In this document: positions 27,361 through 36,415 of the stretch, one piece after another
How positions within the stretch are numbered: the first letter of the stretch is position 1
Layout of the letters: each line of letters starts with the position of its first letter
Source: Clostridium bowmanii
GTDB lineage: Bacteria > Bacillota > Clostridia > Clostridiales > Clostridiaceae
Length of the DNA: 64,000 nucleotides
Direction: 5' to 3'
NCBI RefSeq assembly: GCF_018861315.1
Contig: NZ_JAHLDL010000015.1
Coordinates: forward strand, 37,146-101,145
Position numbers and translations under genes: made by a program
The notes under the pieces: model-generated
Seen by the model: only the letters and a program-made list of their open reading frames with translations
What the model was told of the DNA's origin: nothing
Databases searched by the model: none

Positions 27361-28329
27361 ATGAAAAAAATTTTGGCTTTAATGATAGTAACACTTTTAG
27401 TTTTAACAGGGTGTGCAGTAAAAAATAAAACATCTGATGTAGTAGATACTAATAAACCGAAGAAAGAGTCATCCACAAATTCAAAAATTGAATTTGTGGA
27501 TGATGGTGGCAAGAAAATTGTGTTAAGTAAACCCGCTAAAAAAATAATTTCTCTTTATTCTGTACACACTGAGAATTTATACTCACTAGGACTGGATAGT
27601 GAAATTATAGGTGTTGGAACTAGTGATACTTATCCAAAGGCAGTACTTTCAAAAACTCAATATAGTGTGAAGGATGACCCAGAACTTGTGATTGCAGCAA
27701 AACCAGATGTTGTTTTGATTCGCAGCACGATAGCGCAGCAACATCCTGACTATATAAAAGCAATTCAAGGCGCAGGCATTACAGTTGTGAGTTTATACTG
27801 TAGTGAATTTGATCAGTTCGGAAAGTATATAACAAGACTAGGTATGCTAGTTGGAAAAGAATCGGAAGCGAAAGCATTAATAACGCAATTTAATTCAGGA
27901 GTGGCAGAAATTCAAAAAAATGTGGAGAAAATTGATAACAAAAGAGTTGCATATTTTGAAAGTACAGGCGAAAAAATTAAAACTGTAACACCCAATTCCT
28001 TTGCTGGAAGGGCATTAACAATTGTTGGTTTGGAAAACATTGCTACAGATGTTAAAGCTTCTAAGTCTTCAACTATAGTTGAGTATGGCGAAGAATCACT
28101 CTTATCGAAGTCTAATGCAATTGAATTTTATATTGCACAAAAGGGTGCCATGAATAAATCAGTATCCATTCATGAAATAAAAAAAAGGCCAGGCTATTCT
28201 GGAATTAAAGCAATAAAAGATAATAATATAATTATTATTGATGAAAAGTTGATTTCTAGTGCAACTATGAGATACTTAGTAGGGTTAAAAGAACTTCAAA
28301 CTAAAATTTATGGTGAAATAACTAAATAG
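27361..28329 (+). CDS. btuF: Cobalamin-binding lipoprotein of the ABC importer
   Basis: A 322-residue class III (BtuF/FhuD-like) substrate-binding lipoprotein. The signal ends in LVLTGCAVK (Cys about 17). The periplasmic binding protein 2 domain includes KKIISLYSVHTENLYSLGL and KPDVVLIRSTIAQQ. ATG at 27361 has GGAGG 5 bases upstream; the in-frame ATG four codons earlier includes that site. It completes the btuCDF set under the first cobalamin riboswitch. Confidence 0.9.
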   Translation: MKKILALMIVTLLVLTGCAVKNKTSDVVDTNKPKKESSTNSKIEFVDDGGKKIVLSKPAKKIISLYSVHTENLYSLGLDSEIIGVGTSDTYPKAVLSKTQYSVKDDPELVIAAKPDVVLIRSTIAQQHPDYIKAIQGAGITVVSLYCSEFDQFGKYITRLGMLVGKESEAKALITQFNSGVAEIQKNVEKIDNKRVAYFESTGEKIKTVTPNSFAGRALTIVGLENIATDVKASKSSTIVEYGEESLLSKSNAIEFYIAQKGAMNKSVSIHEIKKRPGYSGIKAIKDNNIIIIDEKLISSATMRYLVGLKELQTKIYGEITK

Positions 28330-28356
28330 TAGATATGTAAAGGAGAGATGAGTATA

Positions 28357-28896
28357 ATGGGAAAATTAAAAAATGGTTATGTGCAAATTTACACAGGAAA
28401 TGGTAAAGGTAAGACAACTGCAGCTGTAGGACTAGCTGTTAGAGCCGCAGGAAATGAATATAATGTATTTATGGTACAGTTTTTAAAAGGAAGTAAAACC
28501 GGTGAAATTGAAAGTGCTAAAAAATTAGCTCCTTTTTTTAATATATTTAGGTTTGAGAAAAAAAGAGGTTTTTTTTGGACGTTAAATGCTGAAGAAAAAA
28601 TTGAATTAAAAAAAGAAATACAAAAGGCATATGAATTCTGCATGCAGGCACTTAAAGAAGAAAAGTGCGATATCCTTATCATGGATGAAGTAATGGGAGC
28701 ATTAAATAATGGACTAATAAGTCAGGAACAATTACTAGAATTAATAGATGCTAAACCTAGTAATATAGAATTGATTTTAACAGGAAGAGATGTGCCTAAA
28801 GCTATAATAGATAAAGCTAACCTTGTAACCGAGATGAAGGATATAAAGCATTATTTTAATGAGGGCGTGACCTCTAGAGAGGGTATAGAATTTTAG
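28357..28896 (+). CDS. cobO: Cob(I)alamin/cobyrinic acid a,c-diamide adenosyltransferase (CobO/BtuR)
   Basis: A 179-residue P-loop enzyme that attaches the 5'-deoxyadenosyl group to cobalt in corrinoids. The N-terminal P-loop is YTGNGKGKTTAAVG, and Walker B is CDILIMDEVMGALNNG. Length fits the family. AAAGGAG is 11 bases before this ATG; an ATG three codons earlier is only 2 bases from it. Last gene under the first riboswitch, linking uptake to adenosylation. Confidence 0.93.
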   Translation: MGKLKNGYVQIYTGNGKGKTTAAVGLAVRAAGNEYNVFMVQFLKGSKTGEIESAKKLAPFFNIFRFEKKRGFFWTLNAEEKIELKKEIQKAYEFCMQALKEEKCDILIMDEVMGALNNGLISQEQLLELIDAKPSNIELILTGRDVPKAIIDKANLVTEMKDIKHYFNEGVTSREGIEF

Positions 28897-29002
28897 TTGT
28901 AATAACTACACTACAAACTACACTTTAAGAAATTATGTATGTTAGTGTTGCAATTGATAAAAATATACTTTATAATAAAAATAACTTAATAATAAATTGT
29001 TT

Positions 29003-29180
29003 ATGGTACCTTTTAAAGGTTTAATAGGGAAAGTGGTCTAAATCCACTGCAGCCCCCGCTACTGTACATGGATACGAATCTATACCACTGGCTTATGCTG
29101 GGAAGGGTGGAGGAGAGTGACCCGAAAGCCAGGAGACCTGCCTAGATGATATACAGCTTTATCCTACGGAGGGACGGGAT
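29003..29180 (+). promoter_or_regulatory. Cobalamin riboswitch upstream of the cbi operon
   Basis: A second aptamer with AATAGGGAAAGTGG, CTGCAGCCCCCGCTACTG, GAAGGGTGGAGGAGAG, and GCCAGGAGACCTGCCT. Its P6-J6/3 box differs slightly from the first aptamer (CCCCCGC against CCCACCGC). It is followed by two hairpin terminators. Cobalamin should repress de novo synthesis through it. Confidence 0.95.
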
Positions 29181-29211
29181 GGCAATTATATATGCTCATT
29201 TTGCATTGTAT

Positions 29212-29248
29212 TGCCTTCACATGGGATGTGAAGGCATTTTATTTTTTT
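29212..29248 (+). terminator. First terminator of the cbi leader
   Basis: TGCCTTCACAT-GGG-ATGTGAAGGCA, a perfect 11-bp stem with a 3-base loop, then TTTTATTTTTTT. It is the probable expression platform of the second cobalamin riboswitch. Confidence 0.92.
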
Positions 29249-29259
29249 ATAAAATCTTT

Positions 29260-29297
29260 TACCCAACCTTTTGTAGGTTGGGTATTTTTATTTTTTT
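29260..29297 (+). terminator. Second, tandem terminator of the cbi leader
   Basis: TACCCAACCT, a 5-base loop and its exact complement, then TTTTTATTTTTTT, only 24 bases after the first terminator. It should tighten repression of the cbi operon. Confidence 0.88.
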
Positions 29298-29347
29298 GGG
29301 TTATGGTAGTTTAGGAAATTATAATTTGGATTGAGAGGAGTAAATAG

Positions 29348-29716
29348 ATGAAGAGTATATTAGTTGTTGGACATGGAAGTAGATCAAAAGAGGCTTTTGA
29401 AGTTTTTAATAGTATGCTAGATAATTTCAAGTCGCAAGTAGAGGGTAATGTTGAGGGGTGTTTTATGGAAATATGTGTGCCAAATATACCTGATACAATT
29501 GACCTTATGTATAAAAATGGGACTAGGGATTTAGTAGTTGTTCCATATTTCCTTTTTTCTGGAATTCATATTAAGGAAGATATTCCAAAAATTTTGAAAG
29601 AGATTAAAGTAAAATATACGGACCTTAAAATATCATTGGCAAAACCAATAGGGTATAATAATATAATTGTTAATATCCTTAAGGAAAATGCGGAGGGAGA
29701 ATTAACATGTATTTAA
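29348..29716 (+). CDS. cbiX: Sirohydrochlorin cobaltochelatase, short form
   Basis: A 122-residue single-domain chelatase that inserts cobalt into sirohydrochlorin, the entry step of the anaerobic pathway. The metal-binding His regions are VGHGSRSKEAFEVF at the start and PYFLFSGIHIKEDIP near 75-90. Short CbiX proteins act as dimers. First gene after the riboswitch; its end overlaps cbiC by 10 bases. GAGGAG upstream. Confidence 0.93.
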   Translation: MKSILVVGHGSRSKEAFEVFNSMLDNFKSQVEGNVEGCFMEICVPNIPDTIDLMYKNGTRDLVVVPYFLFSGIHIKEDIPKILKEIKVKYTDLKISLAKPIGYNNIIVNILKENAEGELTCI

Positions 29717-30339
29717 AAAAACCAATGGAAATAGAAAATAAAAGCATGGAGATAATAGAGGCAGAACTAGGGGAACATGAATTTACTCCAATGGAGCTTA
29801 AGATTGTTGAGAGAACAATCCATACCACAGGAGATTTTGACTACAAGAACATAGTGAACATAAAACCAGAAGCCATAGAAGAAGGCCTTAAGGCAATAAA
29901 GAGTGGGTGCAGAATTGTAACAGATACTACTATGGTACTATCTGGAATAAATAAAAGAGCAATTGAAAAGTTAAACTGCACTGTAGAATGTTTTATTGGT
30001 GATGCAGAAATATTTAAAAATGCAAAGCTCAATGGAATAACAAGATCCATGGCATCTATGGATTATGCGGCAAGCGAAGAGGTTGATATCTTTGTAATAG
30101 GAAATGCCCCTACCGCATTATATAGGATTGGTGAGCTTATAAATAAAAATATGGTGTCGCCAAAGCTTATTATTGGAGTGCCTGTTGGTTTTGTAGGAGC
30201 TGCAGAATCTAAGGAATATATTAGGGGATTTGATATACCTTCAATAACAACCATAGGTACAAAGGGAGGAAGTAATGTGGCTGCCTCTATAGTAAATGCA
30301 CTACTGTATATGGCCCTTGACGGCAATCGAGATGAATGA
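29707..30339 (+). CDS. cbiC: Cobalt-precorrin-8 methylmutase
   Basis: A 210-residue CbiC/CobH family enzyme that moves a methyl group from C11 to C12 to give cobyrinic acid. The active-site region VERTIHTTGDFDY carries the conserved His, and GCRIVTDTTMV and GVPVGFVGAAESKE follow. Last ring reaction of the pathway although second in the operon. The stop overlaps the cbiD start by 8 bases. Confidence 0.95.
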   Translation: MYLKKPMEIENKSMEIIEAELGEHEFTPMELKIVERTIHTTGDFDYKNIVNIKPEAIEEGLKAIKSGCRIVTDTTMVLSGINKRAIEKLNCTVECFIGDAEIFKNAKLNGITRSMASMDYAASEEVDIFVIGNAPTALYRIGELINKNMVSPKLIIGVPVGFVGAAESKEYIRGFDIPSITTIGTKGGSNVAASIVNALLYMALDGNRDE

Positions 30340-31414
30340 TAACTATATAGTTAAATATGGTAAAAAACTTAGGTGCGGTTATACAACAGGTAGCTGCGCA
30401 GCTGGGGCAGCTAAGGCAGCAGCAAAAATGCTGCTGAGTAGAGAAAAATTAGAAAAAATAAGTATAGATACACCAGCTGGGATAATTCTTAATTTGGAGC
30501 TTTTAGATATTCATATAGAAGAAGATCATGCTTATTGTTGTATTGTTAAGGATGCAGGGGATGATCCTGATTCTACAGACAAAATAAAAATATATGCAAG
30601 AGTGAGCAAAAGAGAAGATTCTAAAATTATCATTGATGGTGGAGAGGGTATAGGCCGAATAACAAGAAGTGGTTTTTGGGGAAAGAGTGGAGCGGCGGCA
30701 ATAAATCCTGTTCCAAGAAAAATGATTACAGATGAATTGTTAAAGGTATCAAATTGTGGGTTTAATGTTTTAATATATGCACCCGAGGGAAAGGAAATTT
30801 CTAAAAAAACCTTTAACTCTAATCTTGGAATAATCGGTGGCATTTCCATAATTGGAACGAAGGGAATAGTAGAACCAATGTCTGATGAGGCGCTTAAGAA
30901 AAGTATTTATATAGAAATTGACGATGCATATGACAAAGGACAAAGGGAAATAGTACTGTTCCTCGGAAATTATGGTGAAAAAGTTGTTGAGGATTTAAAT
31001 CTTAAGGGAGCTAAAATAAAAATATCAAATTTTATAGGCGACATGCTACTTTATTCTAAAAACAAGGGTTTCGATAAAATAATCCTAGTAGGCCATATTG
31101 GAAAGTTGTGCAAGCTATCTATAGGAGCCTTTAACACCCATAGTAAAATTTGTGATGTTAGAATTGAAGCCTTTGTTTATTATCTTGCATTAAACAGTGC
31201 TACCATTGAGTTAATAAATTGTGTTAATGAATGTAAAACCTCGGAGGAAGCGCTTAAGCTTATAATAGATAACAATTATCCTGTTGTTATAAATGAAATG
31301 ATAGCTGGTTGTGTGGAGAGAATCAAAAGGTATCTTAAGGATGAAGATGGTGAAAGTAACATTCATGTAATTATGTATTCAATGGAATATGGAATACTTG
31401 GGGGAAAATTATGA
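30332..31414 (+). CDS. cbiD: Cobalt-precorrin-5B (C1)-methyltransferase
   Basis: A 360-residue CbiD protein that methylates C1. Motif RCGYTTGSCAAGAAKAAA is near the N-terminus, followed by KDAGDDPDSTD and GIGRITRSGFWGKSGAAAIN. The start is the ATG at 30332, overlapping the cbiC end; longer readings go into unrelated sequence. 4-base overlap with cbiE. Confidence 0.95.
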   Translation: MNDNYIVKYGKKLRCGYTTGSCAAGAAKAAAKMLLSREKLEKISIDTPAGIILNLELLDIHIEEDHAYCCIVKDAGDDPDSTDKIKIYARVSKREDSKIIIDGGEGIGRITRSGFWGKSGAAAINPVPRKMITDELLKVSNCGFNVLIYAPEGKEISKKTFNSNLGIIGGISIIGTKGIVEPMSDEALKKSIYIEIDDAYDKGQREIVLFLGNYGEKVVEDLNLKGAKIKISNFIGDMLLYSKNKGFDKIILVGHIGKLCKLSIGAFNTHSKICDVRIEAFVYYLALNSATIELINCVNECKTSEEALKLIIDNNYPVVINEMIAGCVERIKRYLKDEDGESNIHVIMYSMEYGILGGKL

Positions 31415-32007
31415 TTAAAATTATTGGAATGGGACCAGGAAATATAAATTATCTTACTATGGAGGCAATAAAGGCAATAAAATCCGCGGATAGGGTTATT
31501 GCTTTTGGAAGAATAGCTAGCACTGCAAAAACTATAGTAAATGATGTTATTGAAGTAAATAGAGTACAAGAAATAATTGAAAACTTAGATGATGAGGTGA
31601 CTACAGTGGTACTCGCCTCAGGAGATCCTTGCTATTTTGGCATTATAGATTTCTTAGTTAAGAAGGGTATTGTGTTAGGCGAAGTAATACCAGGAATTTC
31701 TTCTTTCCAGTATATGATGACAAAACTAAAAAAGAGTTGGCAAGATGCATTACTTATTAGTCTTCATGGAAGGAATGAAAATCTCGTTAAAGTTACTAAA
31801 AGTAAGCTTTCGGTAATACTTACAGATAGTAAAAATAATCCTAACTTCATATCAAAGCAATTATATAATCTTGGGGTAACTGGGAAAATATATACAGGTT
31901 ATAACCTGTCTTATGATGAGGAAGTTATATTGTGTAATAAGATAGGCGATGAAATAGAAATAGCAGGAAATATTTCAGTGGTGGTGATTGAAAATGAAAT
32001 GGCTTAG
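31411..32007 (+). CDS. cbiE: Cobalt-precorrin-7 C5-methyltransferase subunit
   Basis: A 198-residue tetrapyrrole methylase. The SAM-binding start is GMGPGNINYLT and the second loop is VVLASGDPCYFG near 70. With CbiT it methylates C5 and C15 and removes the C12 acetate carboxyl. In some species the two are one protein (CobL); here they are separate overlapping genes. Confidence 0.93.
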   Translation: MIKIIGMGPGNINYLTMEAIKAIKSADRVIAFGRIASTAKTIVNDVIEVNRVQEIIENLDDEVTTVVLASGDPCYFGIIDFLVKKGIVLGEVIPGISSFQYMMTKLKKSWQDALLISLHGRNENLVKVTKSKLSVILTDSKNNPNFISKQLYNLGVTGKIYTGYNLSYDEEVILCNKIGDEIEIAGNISVVVIENEMA

Positions 32008-32545
32008 AGATGAGGATTTTATACGTGGAAAGATCCCTATGACTAAATTTGATGTTAGAGTTATTACTATTGCAATGCTTGATATATCAGCTGATGATGT
32101 ATTTTTAGATGTTGGTGCTGGAAGTGGCTCAATATCTATTCAGGCAGCGCTTCTTGGGGCAAAGGTATTTGCAGTGGAGAGAGAACCTGAGGGGCTAGAG
32201 CTTATATCCAAAAATGCTGAAAAATTTAATGCAACTGTAAATATCATTGGTGGATATGCTCCAGGGGCATTTGATAATATTGAAGCTTTTAATAAATGCT
32301 TTATTGGCGGAAGCGGTGGAAAACTTAATGAAATTGTTAGTGCCTTAAGTAAAAAGCAAGCTAACGGTGGAATTATTTGCGGGAATTTTATCATCCCTGA
32401 CAACATGGTCCAATTTAAAAACTTGTTAAAAGAATTAGGATATGAGGATATTAAGGTTAGGCTTATTCAATCTGCAGTTATGGATAGGATTGGACTTATG
32501 AAGGGCCAAAATCCTGTATATATAGTTAAGGGGAGAAAAATATGA
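31994..32545 (+). CDS. cbiT: Cobalt-precorrin-6B C15-methyltransferase (decarboxylating)
   Basis: A 183-residue Rossmann-type SAM methyltransferase. RDEDFIRGKIPMTK near the N-terminus is typical of CbiT, and LDVGAGSGSISIQAA is the SAM loop. An in-frame TTG 6 bases upstream is an alternative start. It overlaps cbiE by 14 bases and cbiL by 4, so production of the partners is tightly coupled. Confidence 0.93.
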   Translation: MKWLRDEDFIRGKIPMTKFDVRVITIAMLDISADDVFLDVGAGSGSISIQAALLGAKVFAVEREPEGLELISKNAEKFNATVNIIGGYAPGAFDNIEAFNKCFIGGSGGKLNEIVSALSKKQANGGIICGNFIIPDNMVQFKNLLKELGYEDIKVRLIQSAVMDRIGLMKGQNPVYIVKGRKI

Positions 32546-33201
32546 GAAAATTTTATGGTATCGGAGTAGGTCCAGGAGACAAGGAACTCATTACACTAAA
32601 GGGTTATAATCTAATCCGCAATTGTGATTATGTATTTGTACCAAGTAGCAAGGGTCATAGTCTTGCAGAAACAATAGTTAGTGATTATATTGTGAACAAG
32701 AAAGTTATAGAGCTTGAATTTCCAATGGGTGAGGATAATGAAGAAAGATATATAGATGCAGCTATTAAAATAAATGAAATTTTAGGTGATGATAAGGTGG
32801 GAGTATTCTTAACCCTTGGTGACCCAATGACCTACAGTACTTATTTGTATTTGATGATTCAGCTTAAAAAAACTGATTTGGATGTGGAAACTATCCCAGG
32901 GATAACCTCATTTAATGCTGCAGCATCAAGACTTTCATTGCCACTGACCTTAAGAGATGAAAGCTTTTACCTAGCAGATGGAATGCTAGATGAGGAAATT
33001 CTAAAGAGAGTTGATACTGTTTGTGTTCTTAAAATAATAAAGAACAAATTAGATATAATGGACAAACTAACAAAACATGGGTTTGAATATGTTTGTGTTA
33101 AAAGATGCACACAAGAAGATGAAAAGTTAATATATGAAAAATCAGAAATATTAGGCGACAATGATTATATGTCGTTAATATATGCAAGGAGGAAAAGCTA
33201 G
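32542..33201 (+). CDS. cbiL: Cobalt-factor II C20-methyltransferase
   Basis: A 219-residue tetrapyrrole methylase acting on C20, the first methylation after cobalt insertion. It begins YGIGVGPGDKELITLKGYN, then FLTLGDPMTYSTY near 92-105 and VETIPGITSFNAAASR, all typical of CbiL/CobI. It overlaps cbiT by 4 bases and cbiF by one. Confidence 0.93.
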   Translation: MRKFYGIGVGPGDKELITLKGYNLIRNCDYVFVPSSKGHSLAETIVSDYIVNKKVIELEFPMGEDNEERYIDAAIKINEILGDDKVGVFLTLGDPMTYSTYLYLMIQLKKTDLDVETIPGITSFNAAASRLSLPLTLRDESFYLADGMLDEEILKRVDTVCVLKIIKNKLDIMDKLTKHGFEYVCVKRCTQEDEKLIYEKSEILGDNDYMSLIYARRKS

Positions 33202-33962
33202 TGATTTATTTTATAGGAGCAGGACCCGGTGATGTTGATTTAATAACAGTAAAGGGAAGAAGACTTTTAGAAGCTGCAGACGTAGTTATATATGCAGGCT
33301 CTCTTGTATGGGATGAACATTTAAAGTTTTGCAAAAGTGGTTTTAAAAAATACAATAGTGCTTCAATGACTCTTGAAGAAGTTATCTCAATAATGGTAAG
33401 TGAGCAAAACCAAAGTAGTGATAAGACAATTGTAAGACTTCATACTGGAGATCCATCAATTTATGGAGCAATCAGGGAACAAATGGATGAACTTGATAAA
33501 CATCATATGAAGTATTGTGTTATTCCGGGAGTAAGCTCTTTTACAGCTAGTGCTGCAGCCATTAAAAAGGAATTTACCCTTCCAAATGTAAGCCAAACTG
33601 TAATAATTACAAGAATGGAAGGAAGAACACCAGTACCACCTGAGGAGGATTTAGAGAAACTTGCAGCACATAAATGCTCTATGGCTATTTTCCTATCTGT
33701 TCAAGATATTGAAAATGTAGTTGCGAAACTTACAAAAGGTTATGGCAGAGATGATGTTCCAGTTGCAGTTGTTTATAAAGCTACTTGGCCAGAGGAAAAA
33801 ATTATTATGGGAAGACTTAATAATATTGCTGAAAAAGTAAAAGCTGAGGGTATAGGAAATTTTTCGCAAATTCTAGTGGGAGATTTTATTGAGGGAGAGT
33901 ATGACCGCTCATTATTATACCACCCACAGTTTACTCATGGTTTTCGCAAGGGAGTAAAATGA
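33201..33962 (+). CDS. cbiF: Cobalt-precorrin-4 C11-methyltransferase
   Basis: A 253-residue tetrapyrrole methylase. FIGAGPGDVDLITVKGRRLL opens it; VRLHTGDPSIYGAIREQMD and PGVSSFTASAAA are the CbiF/CobM marks. The GTG start overlaps the cbiL stop by one base. It methylates C11 to give cobalt-precorrin-5A, the CbiG substrate encoded next. Confidence 0.94.
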   Translation: MIYFIGAGPGDVDLITVKGRRLLEAADVVIYAGSLVWDEHLKFCKSGFKKYNSASMTLEEVISIMVSEQNQSSDKTIVRLHTGDPSIYGAIREQMDELDKHHMKYCVIPGVSSFTASAAAIKKEFTLPNVSQTVIITRMEGRTPVPPEEDLEKLAAHKCSMAIFLSVQDIENVVAKLTKGYGRDDVPVAVVYKATWPEEKIIMGRLNNIAEKVKAEGIGNFSQILVGDFIEGEYDRSLLYHPQFTHGFRKGVK

Positions 33963-34924
33963 AGATTGCCTGCCTTGCTTTTACAAGGAGTGGAGAAGCT
34001 ATCGCAAAGAGAATAAAATGCTGCTCAGATTATGAAGTGCATAAGTTTTCAAAGGAGAATTATAAAATCAATTTAAATAATATTTTTAGTGACTATGATG
34101 GTATTGTTTTTATTTCTTCCACAGGAATTGCAATTAGAATATCAGCACCTTTTATAAAAAATAAGAGTGTTGATCCTGCAATAGTTGTGGTGGATGACCT
34201 AGGTAGATACTCAATAAGCCTTTTATCAGGACATATTGGTGGTGCAAATTACCTTGCAGAGAATATAGCAGGTTGTCTCAAAAATCAACCGATAATTACA
34301 ACAGCCTCCGATGGTAGAGGAATAGAAGCGGTTGATATGTTTGCAAAAAGAAATAATCTTTTCATTGAGAGTTTTGGCAATGCTAAACAAATAACTTCTA
34401 TGATGATAGACGGGGATAATATAAAAATTGAATCTGAAATTGAAGCTAAAATAGGATATAGAAATATAGTAGAAAACAACGAATCAGGAGCAATATTTGT
34501 TTCATCAAAACAGAGTATTAATTATGATAAACCTAGTTGTATTTTAAGGCCTAAAAACATTATAGTTGGATTAGGTTGTAGACGAGGTAAAAGCATGGAT
34601 GAGATAATTAGCGCACTTACGGAAGTGTTTAAAAGTAATGATTTGTCTATAAAGTGTATAAAAGCAATTGCAACGGTTGATGTAAAACAAGATGAAATAG
34701 GGATAATAGATGCCTGTAAAAATTTAAACTGTGAAATGGTGATAATTTCAAGGGAAGATATTAAAGTGGTTCAGGACAAATTTAATAAAAGTGCATTTGT
34801 TGAAAGCACAATTGGAGTGTCTTCAGTATGTGAGCCTTGTGCATATATCTCTGGTGGAGAATTAATAGTCCGTCGAACTGCAATAAATGGGATAACAATT
34901 GCTATTTCCAAAGGAGGAATGTAA
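33959..34924 (+). CDS. cbiG: Cobalt-precorrin-5A hydrolase
   Basis: A 321-residue protein that opens the delta-lactone and releases acetaldehyde, a step peculiar to the anaerobic pathway. The N-terminal domain has IVFISSTGIAIRISAPFI and LLSGHIGGANYLAE; the C-terminal domain begins at IVGLGCRRGKSMDEI. 4-base overlap with cbiF; shares one base with cbiH. Its presence confirms the oxygen-independent route. Confidence 0.94.
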   Translation: MKIACLAFTRSGEAIAKRIKCCSDYEVHKFSKENYKINLNNIFSDYDGIVFISSTGIAIRISAPFIKNKSVDPAIVVVDDLGRYSISLLSGHIGGANYLAENIAGCLKNQPIITTASDGRGIEAVDMFAKRNNLFIESFGNAKQITSMMIDGDNIKIESEIEAKIGYRNIVENNESGAIFVSSKQSINYDKPSCILRPKNIIVGLGCRRGKSMDEIISALTEVFKSNDLSIKCIKAIATVDVKQDEIGIIDACKNLNCEMVIISREDIKVVQDKFNKSAFVESTIGVSSVCEPCAYISGGELIVRRTAINGITIAISKGGM

Positions 34925-35643
34925 TGGCTAAGCTTTACGTAGTTGGTATTGGTCCTGGTGGCCTAGATAATCTTACATATAAGGCAGCAAATGCGATAGA
35001 AAAATGTGAGGTTGTGGTCGGATACAAATTTTACATAGAACTTGTAAAAAAAATAATAGTAGGTAAGAGAATTATTTCAACAGGTATGAAGGGTGAAATA
35101 GAAAGATGTAAATTGGCACTACAAGAGGTTGAAAATGGAATTGATACATGTATTATAAGCACTGGAGATCCAGGACTTTATGGTATGGCTGGGTTAATAC
35201 TTGAACTAGCTGGCGATATCGAGGTTGAGGTAATTCCTGGAGTTAGTGCTGCTTTTTGCGCTGCTGCAGAGCTAGGAGCCCCTATTATGCATGATTTTTG
35301 TACAATAAGTCTTAGTGATTTACTTACACCTTGGGAGGTCATTGAAAAAAGGCTTGAGGCGGCAGCAAGTGCTGATTTCGTAATAGCAATATATAACCCA
35401 AAGAGCAGGGGTAGAAAAATCCAGATAAAGAGATCAATTGAAATAATAAGAGCGCATCGGGGTGGAGAAGTCCCTGTGGGACTTGTTAAAAATGCAGGCA
35501 GAGAAGGCAATGATAAGAAAATAGTAACTCTTGACACTGTGGATTTTGAGTTTATAGATATGATGACAGTTGTACTTATTGGTAATAGCAAAACTTATAT
35601 AAAAGATGGGAAAATTATAACTCCTAGGGGGTATAATTTTTGA
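34924..35643 (+). CDS. cbiH: Cobalt-factor III C17-methyltransferase (ring contraction)
   Basis: A 239-residue tetrapyrrole methylase that methylates C17 and contracts the ring. Begins LYVVGIGPGGLDNLTYKA; IISTGDPGLYGMAGL and PGVSAAFCAAAELGAP follow. The ATG at 34924 shares a base with the cbiG stop and has GGAGGAA upstream; longer readings lie inside cbiG in the wrong frame. Length is that of CbiH/CobJ without extra domains. Confidence 0.94.
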   Translation: MAKLYVVGIGPGGLDNLTYKAANAIEKCEVVVGYKFYIELVKKIIVGKRIISTGMKGEIERCKLALQEVENGIDTCIISTGDPGLYGMAGLILELAGDIEVEVIPGVSAAFCAAAELGAPIMHDFCTISLSDLLTPWEVIEKRLEAAASADFVIAIYNPKSRGRKIQIKRSIEIIRAHRGGEVPVGLVKNAGREGNDKKIVTLDTVDFEFIDMMTVVLIGNSKTYIKDGKIITPRGYNF

Positions 35644-36365
35644 TATGGATTATTGGAGGAACCACAGAAAGCAATATTTTATTATCTAAAATAAAGGGAA
35701 AGCTTAAGTATGTTATTTCTGTTGCAACCTATAGTGGCTGTGAGGTAATAGATGATGAAGATGAGAATATTGTGGTTTCTAGGATGAATTATGATGAAAT
35801 GCTAGAATTTATTAAAATACGAAATATCGGAACTGTAATAGATATGTCTCACCCTTACGCAATTGAGGTAAGTAAAAATGCAAGGCTTGCCTGTAAGAAG
35901 CACAACATAAGATATTTAAGATTTGTAAGACCGAAAACGGAATTCGAAAATGTTGTTTATGTTAAGTCAATATCAGAATGTACTAATTATTTAAAAAGCA
36001 TTAAGGGTTCTGTTTTATTTACAACGGGAATTAAGAATATAAAAGATTTCGAGAAGGTAAAAGATAGTAATAGATTTATATATAGGGTACTTCCTACAAT
36101 ATTTAGTATTCAGGAGTGTGTAGATAACAATATTAAAATGAAGGATATTATAGGAATGTTAGGCCCATTTTCAACTGAACTTAACATTAGTATAATCAAA
36201 GAATATGATGCAAACTATGTTGTTATGAAGGACAGTGGAAGTGTGGGTGGAACACCAGAGAAAATAGAAGCTTGTATTAAATCTAACACTACACCTATAG
36301 TAATTGGACGGGAATTTGAGGATGGAATAAATGAGATGGTTAAATTACTTACAATGATTTTATGA
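35640..36365 (+). CDS. cbiJ: Cobalt-precorrin-6A reductase
   Basis: A 241-residue NAD(P)H-dependent reductase of the CbiJ/CobK family. IIGGTTESNILLSK is the nucleotide-binding start, and IDMSHPYAIEVSKNA and GGTPEKIEA are family motifs. The start is TTG overlapping the cbiH stop by 4 bases, with AGGGGG upstream; no in-frame ATG is near. It ends the contiguous cbi block before the hem genes. Confidence 0.9.
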   Translation: MIWIIGGTTESNILLSKIKGKLKYVISVATYSGCEVIDDEDENIVVSRMNYDEMLEFIKIRNIGTVIDMSHPYAIEVSKNARLACKKHNIRYLRFVRPKTEFENVVYVKSISECTNYLKSIKGSVLFTTGIKNIKDFEKVKDSNRFIYRVLPTIFSIQECVDNNIKMKDIIGMLGPFSTELNISIIKEYDANYVVMKDSGSVGGTPEKIEACIKSNTTPIVIGREFEDGINEMVKLLTMIL

Positions 36366-36415
36366 TTTAACTAATAGAACATTTAAATATATGTTTCAAG
36401 ATGGAGGGTCATGAT

